A stretch of DNA of 64,000 bases from Paracoccus sp. TOH (GTDB lineage Bacteria; Pseudomonadota; Alphaproteobacteria; Rhodobacterales; Rhodobacteraceae). Position 1 is the stretch's first letter. Each line of letters opens with the position of its first letter. The notes under the pieces were generated by a model. That model was given only the letters and a program-made list of their open reading frames with translations. It ran no database searches and was not told the origin of the DNA. The DNA is taken from positions 62,001 to 126,000 of the forward strand of contig NZ_CP098360.1 of NCBI RefSeq assembly GCF_030388245.1. The letters are read 5' to 3'. Position numbers and translations under genes: made by a program. This document shows positions 16,424 through 27,699 of this stretch, piece by piece.

Positions 16424-18094
16424 CCGACATTCCCCAAGTGGCCTGCCGCTTGACTTCAAGATCGCCTGATTTTGCTCGCTGGGCAAGCGTTTTTCGCCCC
16501 GAGCGGTGTCTGTCGTCGCGCAAACGGCCGAAGTCGGGTGGATCAAGCCTCGAACCCGCAGCATTCTGGCCCGGCAGAGCCGCTTTTCCGCGCGGCAGAC
16601 GGACCTGTCCTGCCGCTTTCGTTCAGCTTGGGCATGGATCGTGGTCATGCGCATGACGGAGGCGTTCGAAGACGGCGGATGGCGGCAAGGACGGCCCGCA
16701 CCATCGGGCCGGTGACGGCGACCTCGGCCAACTGGAAGGTAATGGCGCGGGCGTGGCGGACGACGCGGGCGCCGATCTTGATCAGCTTGAGTTGCAGGCT
16801 GGTCAACGACCAGTCCGCCATGGCCTCGGGCAGTTCGATGCAGCGCAGGAAGGTTGCCAGGTTGTAGGCCAGCGCGTGCAGTTGCAGCCGCACCTCGTTG
16901 TGCCGGAACTTCCGGCATGACAGCCGCGTCCAGCGAAAGGCATATTTGCCTTCCTTGATGTGCTGCTCTGCGGTGCCGCGCTGGTTGTAGAACCTCACCA
17001 CCCAGTCTGGCTCCATCGGCAGGTTGGTGACGATGAAGCCGACTTTGGGGAACAGCTCGCCCGGATGCCATTCGATCTTGGCGATGACGCGGCGCGGCTT
17101 GTCCCAGGACGCCGCCTGATACTCGAAGTCCTCGAAGAACCGTTTGACCTTGGTCAGCGAAGGCCGTCCCACGGGCCGTGTCAGCCGATGCGCGATCTTC
17201 TCGCGCAAGACGGCGTTGGCGGGCAGACGGATGGCGTAGAAGAACCTGGCTTCTTCCAGCCGCATATAGATCGCGGGGATCGCGTAGGCAGCGTCGGCCC
17301 GGAAGAAGCGTCCACCAAGGTCGCGGCCAGCATATCGGGCAATGACGGGATCAAGGACATCCCGCCAGCCATCGGCGCTGTGGACATTGCCGTTACGCAG
17401 GGCGCAGCGCTCCAGCATGCCAAACTGGTTGAACAAGAAGATGGGGTGATAGCAGGTGCAGTCGAAATGCCCGTTCCAGGCAGCACCTTCCTGATCGCCG
17501 TGGGTGGGGCTGACCGAGCTGTCCATGTCCAGCACGATGTATTTCAACCCGTTGCGGTCATGAAACCGGTCGATCCATTGGCCGTTCAGATCGGCCAGCG
17601 CCGCCCGGTTCGCGGCCAGAGCCAGCGTCTCGGTCTCGAACCGTCCCATCTGCGATGCCGAAGCAGCTTGCGCCTCGACGGCCCTGCCGCCAACGACCTG
17701 ACGCATCACGGGATCGAGGGCCAAGCGGTCGGCATCGTTCACATCCTCGTATCCGGCCAGTCGTCCGAACACCGATTGCCGGAACAATCCGTCAAGCCGA
17801 TGGAGCGTGTTCTTCCCGGTGCGGCTGTCTCGCAGCGCCTCCGACGCCAGATTGGACAGGCCGAGCACGTCATCAAGCTCGCGCATCACCAGCAGGCCAC
17901 CGTCTGAACTGATCTGCGCACCACGGAACTCCAGACGCACACGGCGGTCGAAATCAACCCGATCTCCCCGCGCCAAGCCCGCACCCTCCAGGTGATCCAT
18001 GAAACGCGCCCCTCGCAGCCGTCAACGCCATGATTTATATGCGAAATATCACGATTACGACAGCGAAATCAGCGACTTACTTGGAGAATGTGGG
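16424..18094 (-). mobile_element. IS1380-family insertion sequence
   Basis: 1671 bp, normal for the family. The ends are imperfect inverted repeats: CCCACATTCTCCAAGTA at 18094 reading inward, and CCGACATTCCCCAAGTG at 16424, matching at 14 of 17 bases. One transposase gene fills most of the element. The four bases outside each end (tatc on the left, atga on the right) differ, so the IS alone does not carry a target duplication; the duplication encloses the larger unit starting at 14631. Confidence 0.85.
16645..18000 (-). CDS. IS1380-family transposase
   Basis: 451 residues, a full-length DDE transposase. The conserved N-terminus RLEFRGAQISSDGGLLVMRE and the catalytic acidic residues near D158/D160 (VLDMDSS), D235 (RADAAYA) and E345 (GTAEQHIKE) are all present, with the family Y-N-Q-R-G segment before the Glu. 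No frameshift or stop interrupts it, so it is probably active. The ATG lies 94 bp inside the right end of the element. It would cut and join the element's ends, and apparently also a surrogate end at 14631. Confidence 0.92.
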   Translation of the reverse strand: MDHLEGAGLARGDRVDFDRRVRLEFRGAQISSDGGLLVMRELDDVLGLSNLASEALRDSRTGKNTLHRLDGLFRQSVFGRLAGYEDVNDADRLALDPVMRQVVGGRAVEAQAASASQMGRFETETLALAANRAALADLNGQWIDRFHDRNGLKYIVLDMDSSVSPTHGDQEGAAWNGHFDCTCYHPIFLFNQFGMLERCALRNGNVHSADGWRDVLDPVIARYAGRDLGGRFFRADAAYAIPAIYMRLEEARFFYAIRLPANAVLREKIAHRLTRPVGRPSLTKVKRFFEDFEYQAASWDKPRRVIAKIEWHPGELFPKVGFIVTNLPMEPDWVVRFYNQRGTAEQHIKEGKYAFRWTRLSCRKFRHNEVRLQLHALAYNLATFLRCIELPEAMADWSLTSLQLKLIKIGARVVRHARAITFQLAEVAVTGPMVRAVLAAIRRLRTPPSCA

Positions 18095-18984
18095 ATGACG
18101 CTGTTCTTTGCGTCGGCCTGCTATATCCATGATTTCTCGCGCGACTATGGCATCCATACGCTGGAGCAGGTGGAAAAGTTTCGCCACAAACTTGGCAATC
18201 ACCTGAAAAATCAAGCCCATCAGAATCACGGCAAGGTTCACACCGTCCTGCTTTCTTCCGAGAACCTGACCGGGAATATTAGCGGCCAATGCGGGGTGCA
18301 GAATTTTCACGACTTCCTTGTGAATATTTTTGACGAGATCGAGATCGTCATCTATCTGCGGCGGCAGGACGATTCGCTTCTCAGCATGTATGGGGAATAC
18401 CTCAAACGCGGCTATGCCGGACCGCAGTTCGACGGGTTCGTGGAAGAGGCATTGAGGAACCGCGGCATGGTTCCCTATATCTTCTACAAGCACATCCTGG
18501 GTCTCTGGCAGAAATCCTTTGGCGCCGAGCGCATCAAGGTGCGGATTTTCGATCGGAAGGAATTGGTCGGCGGCGACATTCTGATCGACCTGTTCGATCT
18601 GATCTTTCAAGGCGACATCCCGGATCTTTCCGAACTTGTGCGCACAAAGAACGACAATACCGGGTTTTCCGCTCCGGCATTGGAGTTCCTGCGCCGCATT
18701 CATCCCTATATCCCGTTCCGCGAGAACGGAGCGCCCAACCAGACTCGCCAGCGCCTGCAGGGGCGCATCGACCAGTTGCCGATCGAGCCGCGGCCGCGGC
18801 TTTCCGCCGAGCAATCCAACCGGATCATGAAATATTTCGAGGCGGATAACGAATGGGTCCGCTCTACTTTCCTGCCCGATCATCCCGCACCGCTTTTCCC
18901 GCATCGCAGCGACCAGAATGCTTCCAGCAATCTGGGCCAGATCTCGCTTGACGAATTTGCCCAGTTCACGGGACTGCTTCTCAA

Positions 18985-18988
<4 letters not shown>
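18095..18988 (+). pseudogene. Sulfotransferase, 3' fragment (disrupted by IS1380 unit)
   Basis: About 297 residues of a sulfotransferase-like protein, beginning MTLFFASACYIHDFSRDYG. The PAPS 3'-phosphate-binding region (IVIYLRRQDDSLLSMYGEYL) is here, while the P-loop is in the 5' fragment at 14491-14630. A new in-frame ATG inside the IS at 17999 extends the frame by 32 foreign residues, so an N-truncated product could be made, but without the PAPS loop. The stop overlaps the glycosyltransferase start (ATGA), showing that the two genes were one operon. Removing 14631-18094 plus one ATGAC copy restores the full gene. Confidence 0.85.
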
Positions 18989-22006
<3,018 letters not shown>

Positions 22007-22040
22007 GATATTGCGCGGCAAGAGCTGTTCCGGGGTTTTG

Positions 22041-23042
22041 ATGCTGACCAAAGACGAACTGCTTTCCAACAGTTGGACGCTGATGCGCGGCGACGGTCTG
22101 GTCCTGGCACCATCAGTACAGTTCGATCCCTCAGGCCGGCTCGAAGAACTCGATCATCACGGCGAGGCACGCTGGGAACTATCGGCCGATGCGCTGCGCT
22201 TTTTCACCGAGACGGGCGTCACAAGCTCGACCTTCGCGCATTGCCAGGGCCTGCAGCGCGGTGAAAGGCGCCTGGTGGGATGGTTCGACCTGGAGGGCGC
22301 CGAGCGGTTCCTGCACATCCTGCGTCCCAACGAAGGCTTTCCCGCCCGCCGGCTCGCTTCGATCTACGAGGATCTGGGGCGTTCCGACGTCCTGACAGTC
22401 ATCTTCAATTCCGCCGGCAATCTGCTGAAACCCTTTGCCGAGACCCAGTGGGAATTCTATCGGCTTCCCTATACGATGGGCACGGATACCGTCCGCTTCG
22501 CCGAAGGTAGCCAGCCACATTGGTATCTGGATCAGCGGGACCAGATCATCGGCCAGCTTCGTCACATCATCACCGGAAAATATCGCAAGATCCTGTTCCT
22601 GGGAATCAGTTCGGGCGGCTATGCGGCCATCTATTTCTCGGAGGAAATCGCCCGGCTTTGCCCAGGATACGAGATTTTCTGCTACGCGATCCAGCCGCAG
22701 GTCATGCAGAATCAGCAGGCGCGGCGGGATTTCGTCTCGCGTTTCGATATGCCGATGCGCTCCATCATCCTGACCGATCACGCAGCCCGGAACATCGGCC
22801 CGCTGGTGCTTGATCTGCCGGTGCTGGTGCGGCGCGGACAGGCGCGCGAGCGGCCGGTCCGGCACCAGATCTACTTCGATGGGGAAAATCCGTCCGAGAT
22901 CTTCCATGTGAGCAACTTGGAGGGATTCAACAACGTGACGCTGAACCCCCTTCCCCTGGGCCTGCCCCATGCCAAGGGCTGCAACGCGATCTTCCGCAGC
23001 TTCCGCGTCCAGTCCGAGATGATGCTGGAAGCCTGCCGCTAA
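22041..23042 (+). CDS. Unknown alpha/beta-hydrolase-like protein of the galactofuranose operon
   Basis: 333 residues. I do not recognise a named family. The first 95 residues are beta-rich with repeated W/F-ending segments (SWTLMRGDGLVLAP, EARWELSADALRFF), resembling small glycan-associated domains. The rest reads like an alpha/beta hydrolase: a nucleophile-elbow block KILFLGISSGGYAAIYFSEE near residue 195 with Ser in G-x-S-x-G, and a possible acid/His pair downstream (NVTLNPLPLGLPHAKGC). It follows glf by 34 bp on the same strand. A role as a de-acylase or esterase for the glycan is possible but not shown. No signal peptide. Confidence 0.6.
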   Translation: MLTKDELLSNSWTLMRGDGLVLAPSVQFDPSGRLEELDHHGEARWELSADALRFFTETGVTSSTFAHCQGLQRGERRLVGWFDLEGAERFLHILRPNEGFPARRLASIYEDLGRSDVLTVIFNSAGNLLKPFAETQWEFYRLPYTMGTDTVRFAEGSQPHWYLDQRDQIIGQLRHIITGKYRKILFLGISSGGYAAIYFSEEIARLCPGYEIFCYAIQPQVMQNQQARRDFVSRFDMPMRSIILTDHAARNIGPLVLDLPVLVRRGQARERPVRHQIYFDGENPSEIFHVSNLEGFNNVTLNPLPLGLPHAKGCNAIFRSFRVQSEMMLEACR

Positions 23043-23079
23043 GCCCGATGCCGGGACAGGCCTGCACCGCGCGGCGTTC

Positions 23080-24459
23080 TCAGATCGCCGGCACGCCCAC
23101 CCCGCCGGCCGCCGCCGCGCTCAGCTTGATGAAGTTCACTGCCTGATCGCGCAGCGCCGCAGCCAGTTCCTGCCGGGCCGAAAGCAGGCTGCGCTCGGCG
23201 TCCAGCACCGGGAAGAAATCCGACTCGCCCAGATCGTAAGAGCTGCGGGTCAGGTTCACCGTCTCGCGGGCATTCTCGACCAGCCGCGACTGCGCCGAGA
23301 CGGCGCGAGCGTCGCGGTTGTAACCGGCCAGCGCGTTCTCGACCTCCTCGACACCGTTCAGCACCGAGGCCTGCCAGGCCAGCCGCGCCTGCTCGGCCCG
23401 CGCCTGCGCCGCCGACAGGTTCGCCTGGTTGGCGCCGCCCGAGAACAGCGGCAGCGAGATCTGCGGGCCGAAGCTCCAGGTCTTGGAACTGCCGCCGCTG
23501 ATGTTCGCGGGCGTGATCGAGCCCGACAGCGTCAGCTTGGGATAGAAGGCCGCCTGCGCCTCGCCCACGCCGGCGACGGCAGCGGCCAGGTTGCGCTCGG
23601 CCACGCGGACGTCGGGACGCACGCGGATCACGTCGGCCGGAACGCCGACGCTGGCGCGGTAGCGCGCCCGCGGCTGGCCGCCGCCCTTGCGCAACCGCGC
23701 GGCGATATCGGCGCTGCGCCCGGCGGTCAGGGTGGCAAGCCGGTTCACCGAGCGGTCAAAGCCGACCTCGAGCCCCGGCAGCGCGGCCTCGGCCTGGGTC
23801 ACCAGCTGCTCGGCCTGCAGCACTTCCAGCCGGGTGGCGCTGCCGAATTCGTCCTGGGTGCGGGTCATCGACAGCGAGCGCTTGCGGCTGTCCAGGCTCT
23901 GCTGGGTCAGGGCCAGCGCCTCTTGGTAATAGCGCGCATCGACATAGGCCTGGGCGATGGCGCTGGCCACCGTCAGGCGCGAGACCTCGGCCGACAGATA
24001 GGCGGCGTCGAGCCTGGCCGAGGCCCCCTCGCGCGCGGCGCGGTTCTGGCCGAACAGGTCGATGAGCCAGGACACCCCCAGCGTCGCCGAGCTGGTTTCG
24101 CCGACGGCGCCGGTCTCGTTGCGGCTGCGGCCGGCCGCGCCCGAGGCATCGACCTGCGGCAGGTCGTTCGCGCCCACCAGCCGGGCATTGGCCTGCGCCT
24201 CGCGGATGGTCGCGACCGCGGTCAGCACGTCGAGATTGCGCTTCAGCCCGGCGGCGACCAGCGCGTCCAGCTGCTTGTCGCGGAAGGCCGCCCACCAAGC
24301 GTTGGCGGCGGCGCGGCGGGCGGGCGAATTGCCGGCGAAGGCCGAGGCGAGCTCGGCCCGGGGCGGGGCGTAACCGACCTGGCTGCAGGCGGCCAGCGCC
24401 AGGCTCGAGGCCAGCCCGCCCAACAGGCCGCGGCGGGAAAGGGACAGGATCTGCGTCAT
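23080..24459 (-). CDS. Outer-membrane efflux factor lipoprotein (OprM/NodT family)
   Basis: 459 residues from ATG 24459. It forms the outer-membrane exit channel for the AcrAB-type pump encoded upstream. The N-terminus carries a lipobox (LAAC) after about 23 residues, and a twin-arginine-like SRRGLLGG precedes the hydrophobic stretch. Two OEP domains follow, with long coiled-coil segments; the second half begins around YRASVGVPADVIRVRPDVRV, a hallmark of NodT-family proteins. It is the last gene of the efflux operon, about 100 bp after acrB, a gap that contains a GC-rich hairpin. Confidence 0.9.
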   Translation of the reverse strand: MTQILSLSRRGLLGGLASSLALAACSQVGYAPPRAELASAFAGNSPARRAAANAWWAAFRDKQLDALVAAGLKRNLDVLTAVATIREAQANARLVGANDLPQVDASGAAGRSRNETGAVGETSSATLGVSWLIDLFGQNRAAREGASARLDAAYLSAEVSRLTVASAIAQAYVDARYYQEALALTQQSLDSRKRSLSMTRTQDEFGSATRLEVLQAEQLVTQAEAALPGLEVGFDRSVNRLATLTAGRSADIAARLRKGGGQPRARYRASVGVPADVIRVRPDVRVAERNLAAAVAGVGEAQAAFYPKLTLSGSITPANISGGSSKTWSFGPQISLPLFSGGANQANLSAAQARAEQARLAWQASVLNGVEEVENALAGYNRDARAVSAQSRLVENARETVNLTRSSYDLGESDFFPVLDAERSLLSARQELAAALRDQAVNFIKLSAAAAGGVGVPAI

Positions 24460-24561
24460 CCGAAAACTCTCTGCTTGCAGCGGCCCGCCAAAGGGGCCGC
24501 GAAAAAGGATGGAAAGGCACGGGCGGACCAGGCCCACCCGTGCCGGCGGCGCGGCCGGAGC

Positions 24562-27500
24562 CTAGCCCGCCGCATCCGCCCGGGCCGGATCGGCCCCGGT
24601 CCGCGCCTTGCCGCCCAACCGGCTGAACAGGCCCAGAACGAAGACGAAGAACACCGGCACGAAGAAGATCGCCAGCACCGTGGCCGCGATCATGCCGCCG
24701 ATGACGCCGGTGCCGATGGCATTCTGGCTGGCGGCCGAGGGCCCGGTGGCGATGGCCAGCGGCAGCACGCCCAAGGTGAAGGCCAGCGAGGTCATCAGGA
24801 TCGGCCGGAAGCGCAGCCTTGCCGCCGTCACCGCCGCCTCGATCAGACTTTGCCCCTGTTCGCGCAGGTCTTTGGCGAATTCGACGATCAGGATGGCGTT
24901 CTTGGCCGAAAGTCCGATGATCGCGATCAGGCCGACCTTGAAGTAAATGTCGTTGGGCATGTCGCGCAGCATGACCGCGATCACGCAGCCCAGCACGCCC
25001 AGCGGCACCACCAGCATCACCGACAGGGGAATCGACCAGCTTTCGTAAAGCCCCGACAGCAACAGGAAGACGAACAGGATGCTCATCGCGTAAAGCAGCG
25101 TCGCCTGGCTGCCGGCCTGGATTTCCTCGAGCGATTGCCCGGTCCATTCATAGCCGAAGCCCTGCGGCAGCTCGGCCGCCAGCCGCGCCATCTCGGCCAT
25201 GGCGGCGCCGGAACTGTGGCCCGGTGCGGCCGAACCGGCGATGCGGACCGCGGGATAGCCGTTATAGCCCACGACCTGCGACGGCCCCTGTTCCCAGCTG
25301 ACGCTGGCGAAGGAGGAAAACGGCACCATGCCGCCATTGCTGTTGCGCACCGTCAGCTTCAGGACGTCCTCGGCCTGCATGCGACTGTCGTCCTCGGCCT
25401 GCATGACCACGCGCTGCATCTTCCCGGCATTCGGGAAGTCGTTGATATAGGCCGAGCCGAGATATTGCGAGATGGTGGCCGAGATGTCGGCGAAGGTCAC
25501 GCCGAAGGCATTGGCCTTTTCGCGGTCGATGGTCACGAAGACCTGCGCGGCCGAGGGCAGCCCCTCGATGCGCAACCCGGTGACGACACCGCCCTCCTGC
25601 GCCTGCGCCATGATCTGCTGGGCGGCGGCCAGCAGCGCCTCCTGGCCCTGCCCGCCGCGATCCTGCAGGCGGAAGCTGAAGCCGCCGGTGGTGCCGAAGC
25701 CGGGGATCGGCGGCGGCGACAGCGCGAAGGCCTGCGCGTCCCGATAGCCGAACAGCTGCATGTTCGCGGCATCGGCGATGTCCTGCGCCGATTGCTCGCG
25801 CTCGGCCCAGTCCTTGAAGGTGGTGAAGATCAGCCCGGCATTCGGCCCCTGCCCCGAGAAGCTGAAGCCGCGGATCGAAACGACGTTCTCGACCGCCTCC
25901 ATGTCCCGGTACATCTGCGTGGCCTCGGCCAGCACCTCGTCGGTGCGGTTCGAGCTGGCGGTGGCCGGGGTCTGCACGTCGCTGATGACGAACCCCTGAT
26001 CCTCGTTGGGCAGGAAGCTGGTCGGCAGGCGCAGGAAGCCCATGCCGGTGGCGACCACCAGCCCGACATAGAACACCATCATCACCAGCCGCCGGCGCGT
26101 CACCAGCCCCACCGCGCGCGCGTAGCGCCCAGTCAGCCGGTCGAAGTTGCGGTTGAACCAGCCGAAGAAGCCCTTCTTTTCGTGATGGCCGCTGATCGGC
26201 TTCAGGAAGGTGGCGCAAAGCGCCGGGGTCAGCGTCAGCGCGAGGAAGGCCGAGAACAGGATCGACACCACCATGGTCAGCGCGAACTGCCGATAGATGA
26301 TCCCCGACGAGCCGGGGAAAAAGGCCATCGGCACAAAGACCGCCGCCAGGACCAGGGTGATGCCGACAATGGCGCCCGAGATCTGGCCCATGGCCTTCTG
26401 CGTCGCCTCGCGCGGGGGCAGGCCCTCGGTCGCCATGATGCGCTCGACGTTCTCGATCACCACGATGGCGTCGTCGACCAGGATGCCGATGGCCAGCACC
26501 ATGGCGAACATGGTCAACACGTTGATCGAGAAGCCGGCCGCCAGCATGACCGCCACCGTCCCCATCAGCGCGATGGGCACCACGATGGTCGGGATGATCG
26601 TGTAGCGGAAGTTCTGCAGGAACAGGAACATCACCACGAAGACCAGGGCCACCGCTTCGACCAGCGTGTGCAGCACCTTTTCGATCGAGGCCTCGACGAA
26701 GGGGGTGGTGTCATAGGGGATGGTGTAGGCCACGCCCTGCGGGAAGAAGCGCGACAGCTCCTCCATCTTCTGATGCACCGCTTCCGAGGTGTTCAGCGCG
26801 TTGCCGGTGCTGGAAAGCTGGATCCCCAGCGCCGCCGCGGGCTTGCCATCCAGCCGCGAGGCGAAGCTGTAGGTCTCGGCCCCGACCTCGATGCGGGCGA
26901 CGTCGCGCAGCAGCACGGCCGAGCCGTCGGGATTGGCGCGCAGCACGATCCGGCCGAATTCCTCGGGATCGGCAAGCTGGCCCTTGATCAGCACGGTCGC
27001 GGTCAGCTGCTGGCCGATGGGGTTGGGATCGGCCCCGACCTTGCCGGCCGCGACCTGGGCGTTCTGCGCCCGCACCGCGGCGACGATCTCGGCCGAGGAA
27101 AGGTTCAGGCCGGTCATCTTGGCCGGATCGACCCAGATGCGCAGCGCGCGTTCGGGCGCGAAGACCTGCGCCCGGCCGACGCCCTCGATCCGCCGCAGCT
27201 CGCCGGCGACGTTGCGGTTGATGTAATCGCCCAGCGCGATGTCGTCCATCGACCCGTCTTCCGAGGTCAGCGCCACCATCATCAGGAAGCCCGAGCCGGC
27301 CTCCTCGATCAGCACCCCCTGGTCGACCACGCTTTGCGGCAGCAGCGGCTCGACCCGCGACACCGCGTTCTGCACGTCCACCTGGGCGCGGGCCACGTCG
27401 GTGCCGGGCTCGAAGGTCGCGGTGATCTGCATGGCCCCCGAGGAATCCGAGACGGATTCGTAATAGGCCAACCCCTCGACGCCGTTCAGCTCATCCTCGA

Positions 27501-27693
27501 TGGGCTGGGCGACGGCCTGGTTGATCTCGCCCGGCGCGGCGCCGGTGTAGGAGGTCGAGATGGTGATCTGCGGCCAGGCCACCTGCGGGTATTGCGCCAC
27601 CGGGATGTTCGGCAGCGCCAGCAGCCCGGCGATGACGATGAAGATCGAGATGACCCATGCCAGCACCGGCCGGCGAATGAAGAACTGTGCCAT
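24562..27693 (-). CDS. RND multidrug efflux permease (AcrB/HAE1 type)
   Basis: 1043 residues, normal for AcrB-type pumps. It exports hydrophobic and amphiphilic drugs using the proton gradient. Twelve membrane helices are arranged as 1+6+5 around two large periplasmic loops; the proton-relay aspartates are in helix 4 (AIGILVDDAIVVIENVER). The N-terminal FFIRRPVLAWVISIFIV and the C-terminal ATVLAIFFVPVFFVFVLG are typical. It starts six bases after the adaptor gene and is followed by the outer-membrane factor, so all parts of a tripartite pump are present. Confidence 0.94.
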   Translation of the reverse strand: MAQFFIRRPVLAWVISIFIVIAGLLALPNIPVAQYPQVAWPQITISTSYTGAAPGEINQAVAQPIEDELNGVEGLAYYESVSDSSGAMQITATFEPGTDVARAQVDVQNAVSRVEPLLPQSVVDQGVLIEEAGSGFLMMVALTSEDGSMDDIALGDYINRNVAGELRRIEGVGRAQVFAPERALRIWVDPAKMTGLNLSSAEIVAAVRAQNAQVAAGKVGADPNPIGQQLTATVLIKGQLADPEEFGRIVLRANPDGSAVLLRDVARIEVGAETYSFASRLDGKPAAALGIQLSSTGNALNTSEAVHQKMEELSRFFPQGVAYTIPYDTTPFVEASIEKVLHTLVEAVALVFVVMFLFLQNFRYTIIPTIVVPIALMGTVAVMLAAGFSINVLTMFAMVLAIGILVDDAIVVIENVERIMATEGLPPREATQKAMGQISGAIVGITLVLAAVFVPMAFFPGSSGIIYRQFALTMVVSILFSAFLALTLTPALCATFLKPISGHHEKKGFFGWFNRNFDRLTGRYARAVGLVTRRRLVMMVFYVGLVVATGMGFLRLPTSFLPNEDQGFVISDVQTPATASSNRTDEVLAEATQMYRDMEAVENVVSIRGFSFSGQGPNAGLIFTTFKDWAEREQSAQDIADAANMQLFGYRDAQAFALSPPPIPGFGTTGGFSFRLQDRGGQGQEALLAAAQQIMAQAQEGGVVTGLRIEGLPSAAQVFVTIDREKANAFGVTFADISATISQYLGSAYINDFPNAGKMQRVVMQAEDDSRMQAEDVLKLTVRNSNGGMVPFSSFASVSWEQGPSQVVGYNGYPAVRIAGSAAPGHSSGAAMAEMARLAAELPQGFGYEWTGQSLEEIQAGSQATLLYAMSILFVFLLLSGLYESWSIPLSVMLVVPLGVLGCVIAVMLRDMPNDIYFKVGLIAIIGLSAKNAILIVEFAKDLREQGQSLIEAAVTAARLRFRPILMTSLAFTLGVLPLAIATGPSAASQNAIGTGVIGGMIAATVLAIFFVPVFFVFVLGLFSRLGGKARTGADPARADAAG

Positions 27694-27699
27694 GCTGCC

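Larger units (their letters stand above)
14631..18094. mobile_element. ISEcp1-like transposition unit: IS1380 element plus captured 1.8-kb cargo
   Basis: A 3464-bp insertion inside the sulfotransferase gene, bounded on both sides by the direct repeat ATGAC (14626-14630 and 18095-18099). Its right end is the transposase-proximal inverted repeat of an IS1380-family element. Its left end, beginning TCGGCATGTCCCGCGTG, matches the element's own other end (16424 onward) at 11 of 17 bases, so it looks like a surrogate end. The cargo between 14631 and 16423 lies downstream of the transposase, past its native end, exactly as in ISEcp1-mediated capture, which also gives 5-bp duplications. This reading is inference from sequence layout. 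Confidence 0.8.

Noticed and set aside
16465..18073. A shorter pair of inverted repeats (CCTGATTTTGC / GCTGATTTCGC) first considered as the IS1380 ends
   Set aside because: The longer pair CCGACATTCCCCAAGTG (16424) and CCCACATTCTCCAAGTA (18094) matches better, lies further out, and its right end abuts native sulfotransferase sequence exactly at ATGAC. The inner pair is probably part of sub-terminal repeats.
16424..18094. The IS1380 element as a simple, single insertion
   Set aside because: The bases flanking its two ends do not form a duplication (tatc versus atga), whereas the larger unit starting at 14631 is flanked by ATGAC on both sides.
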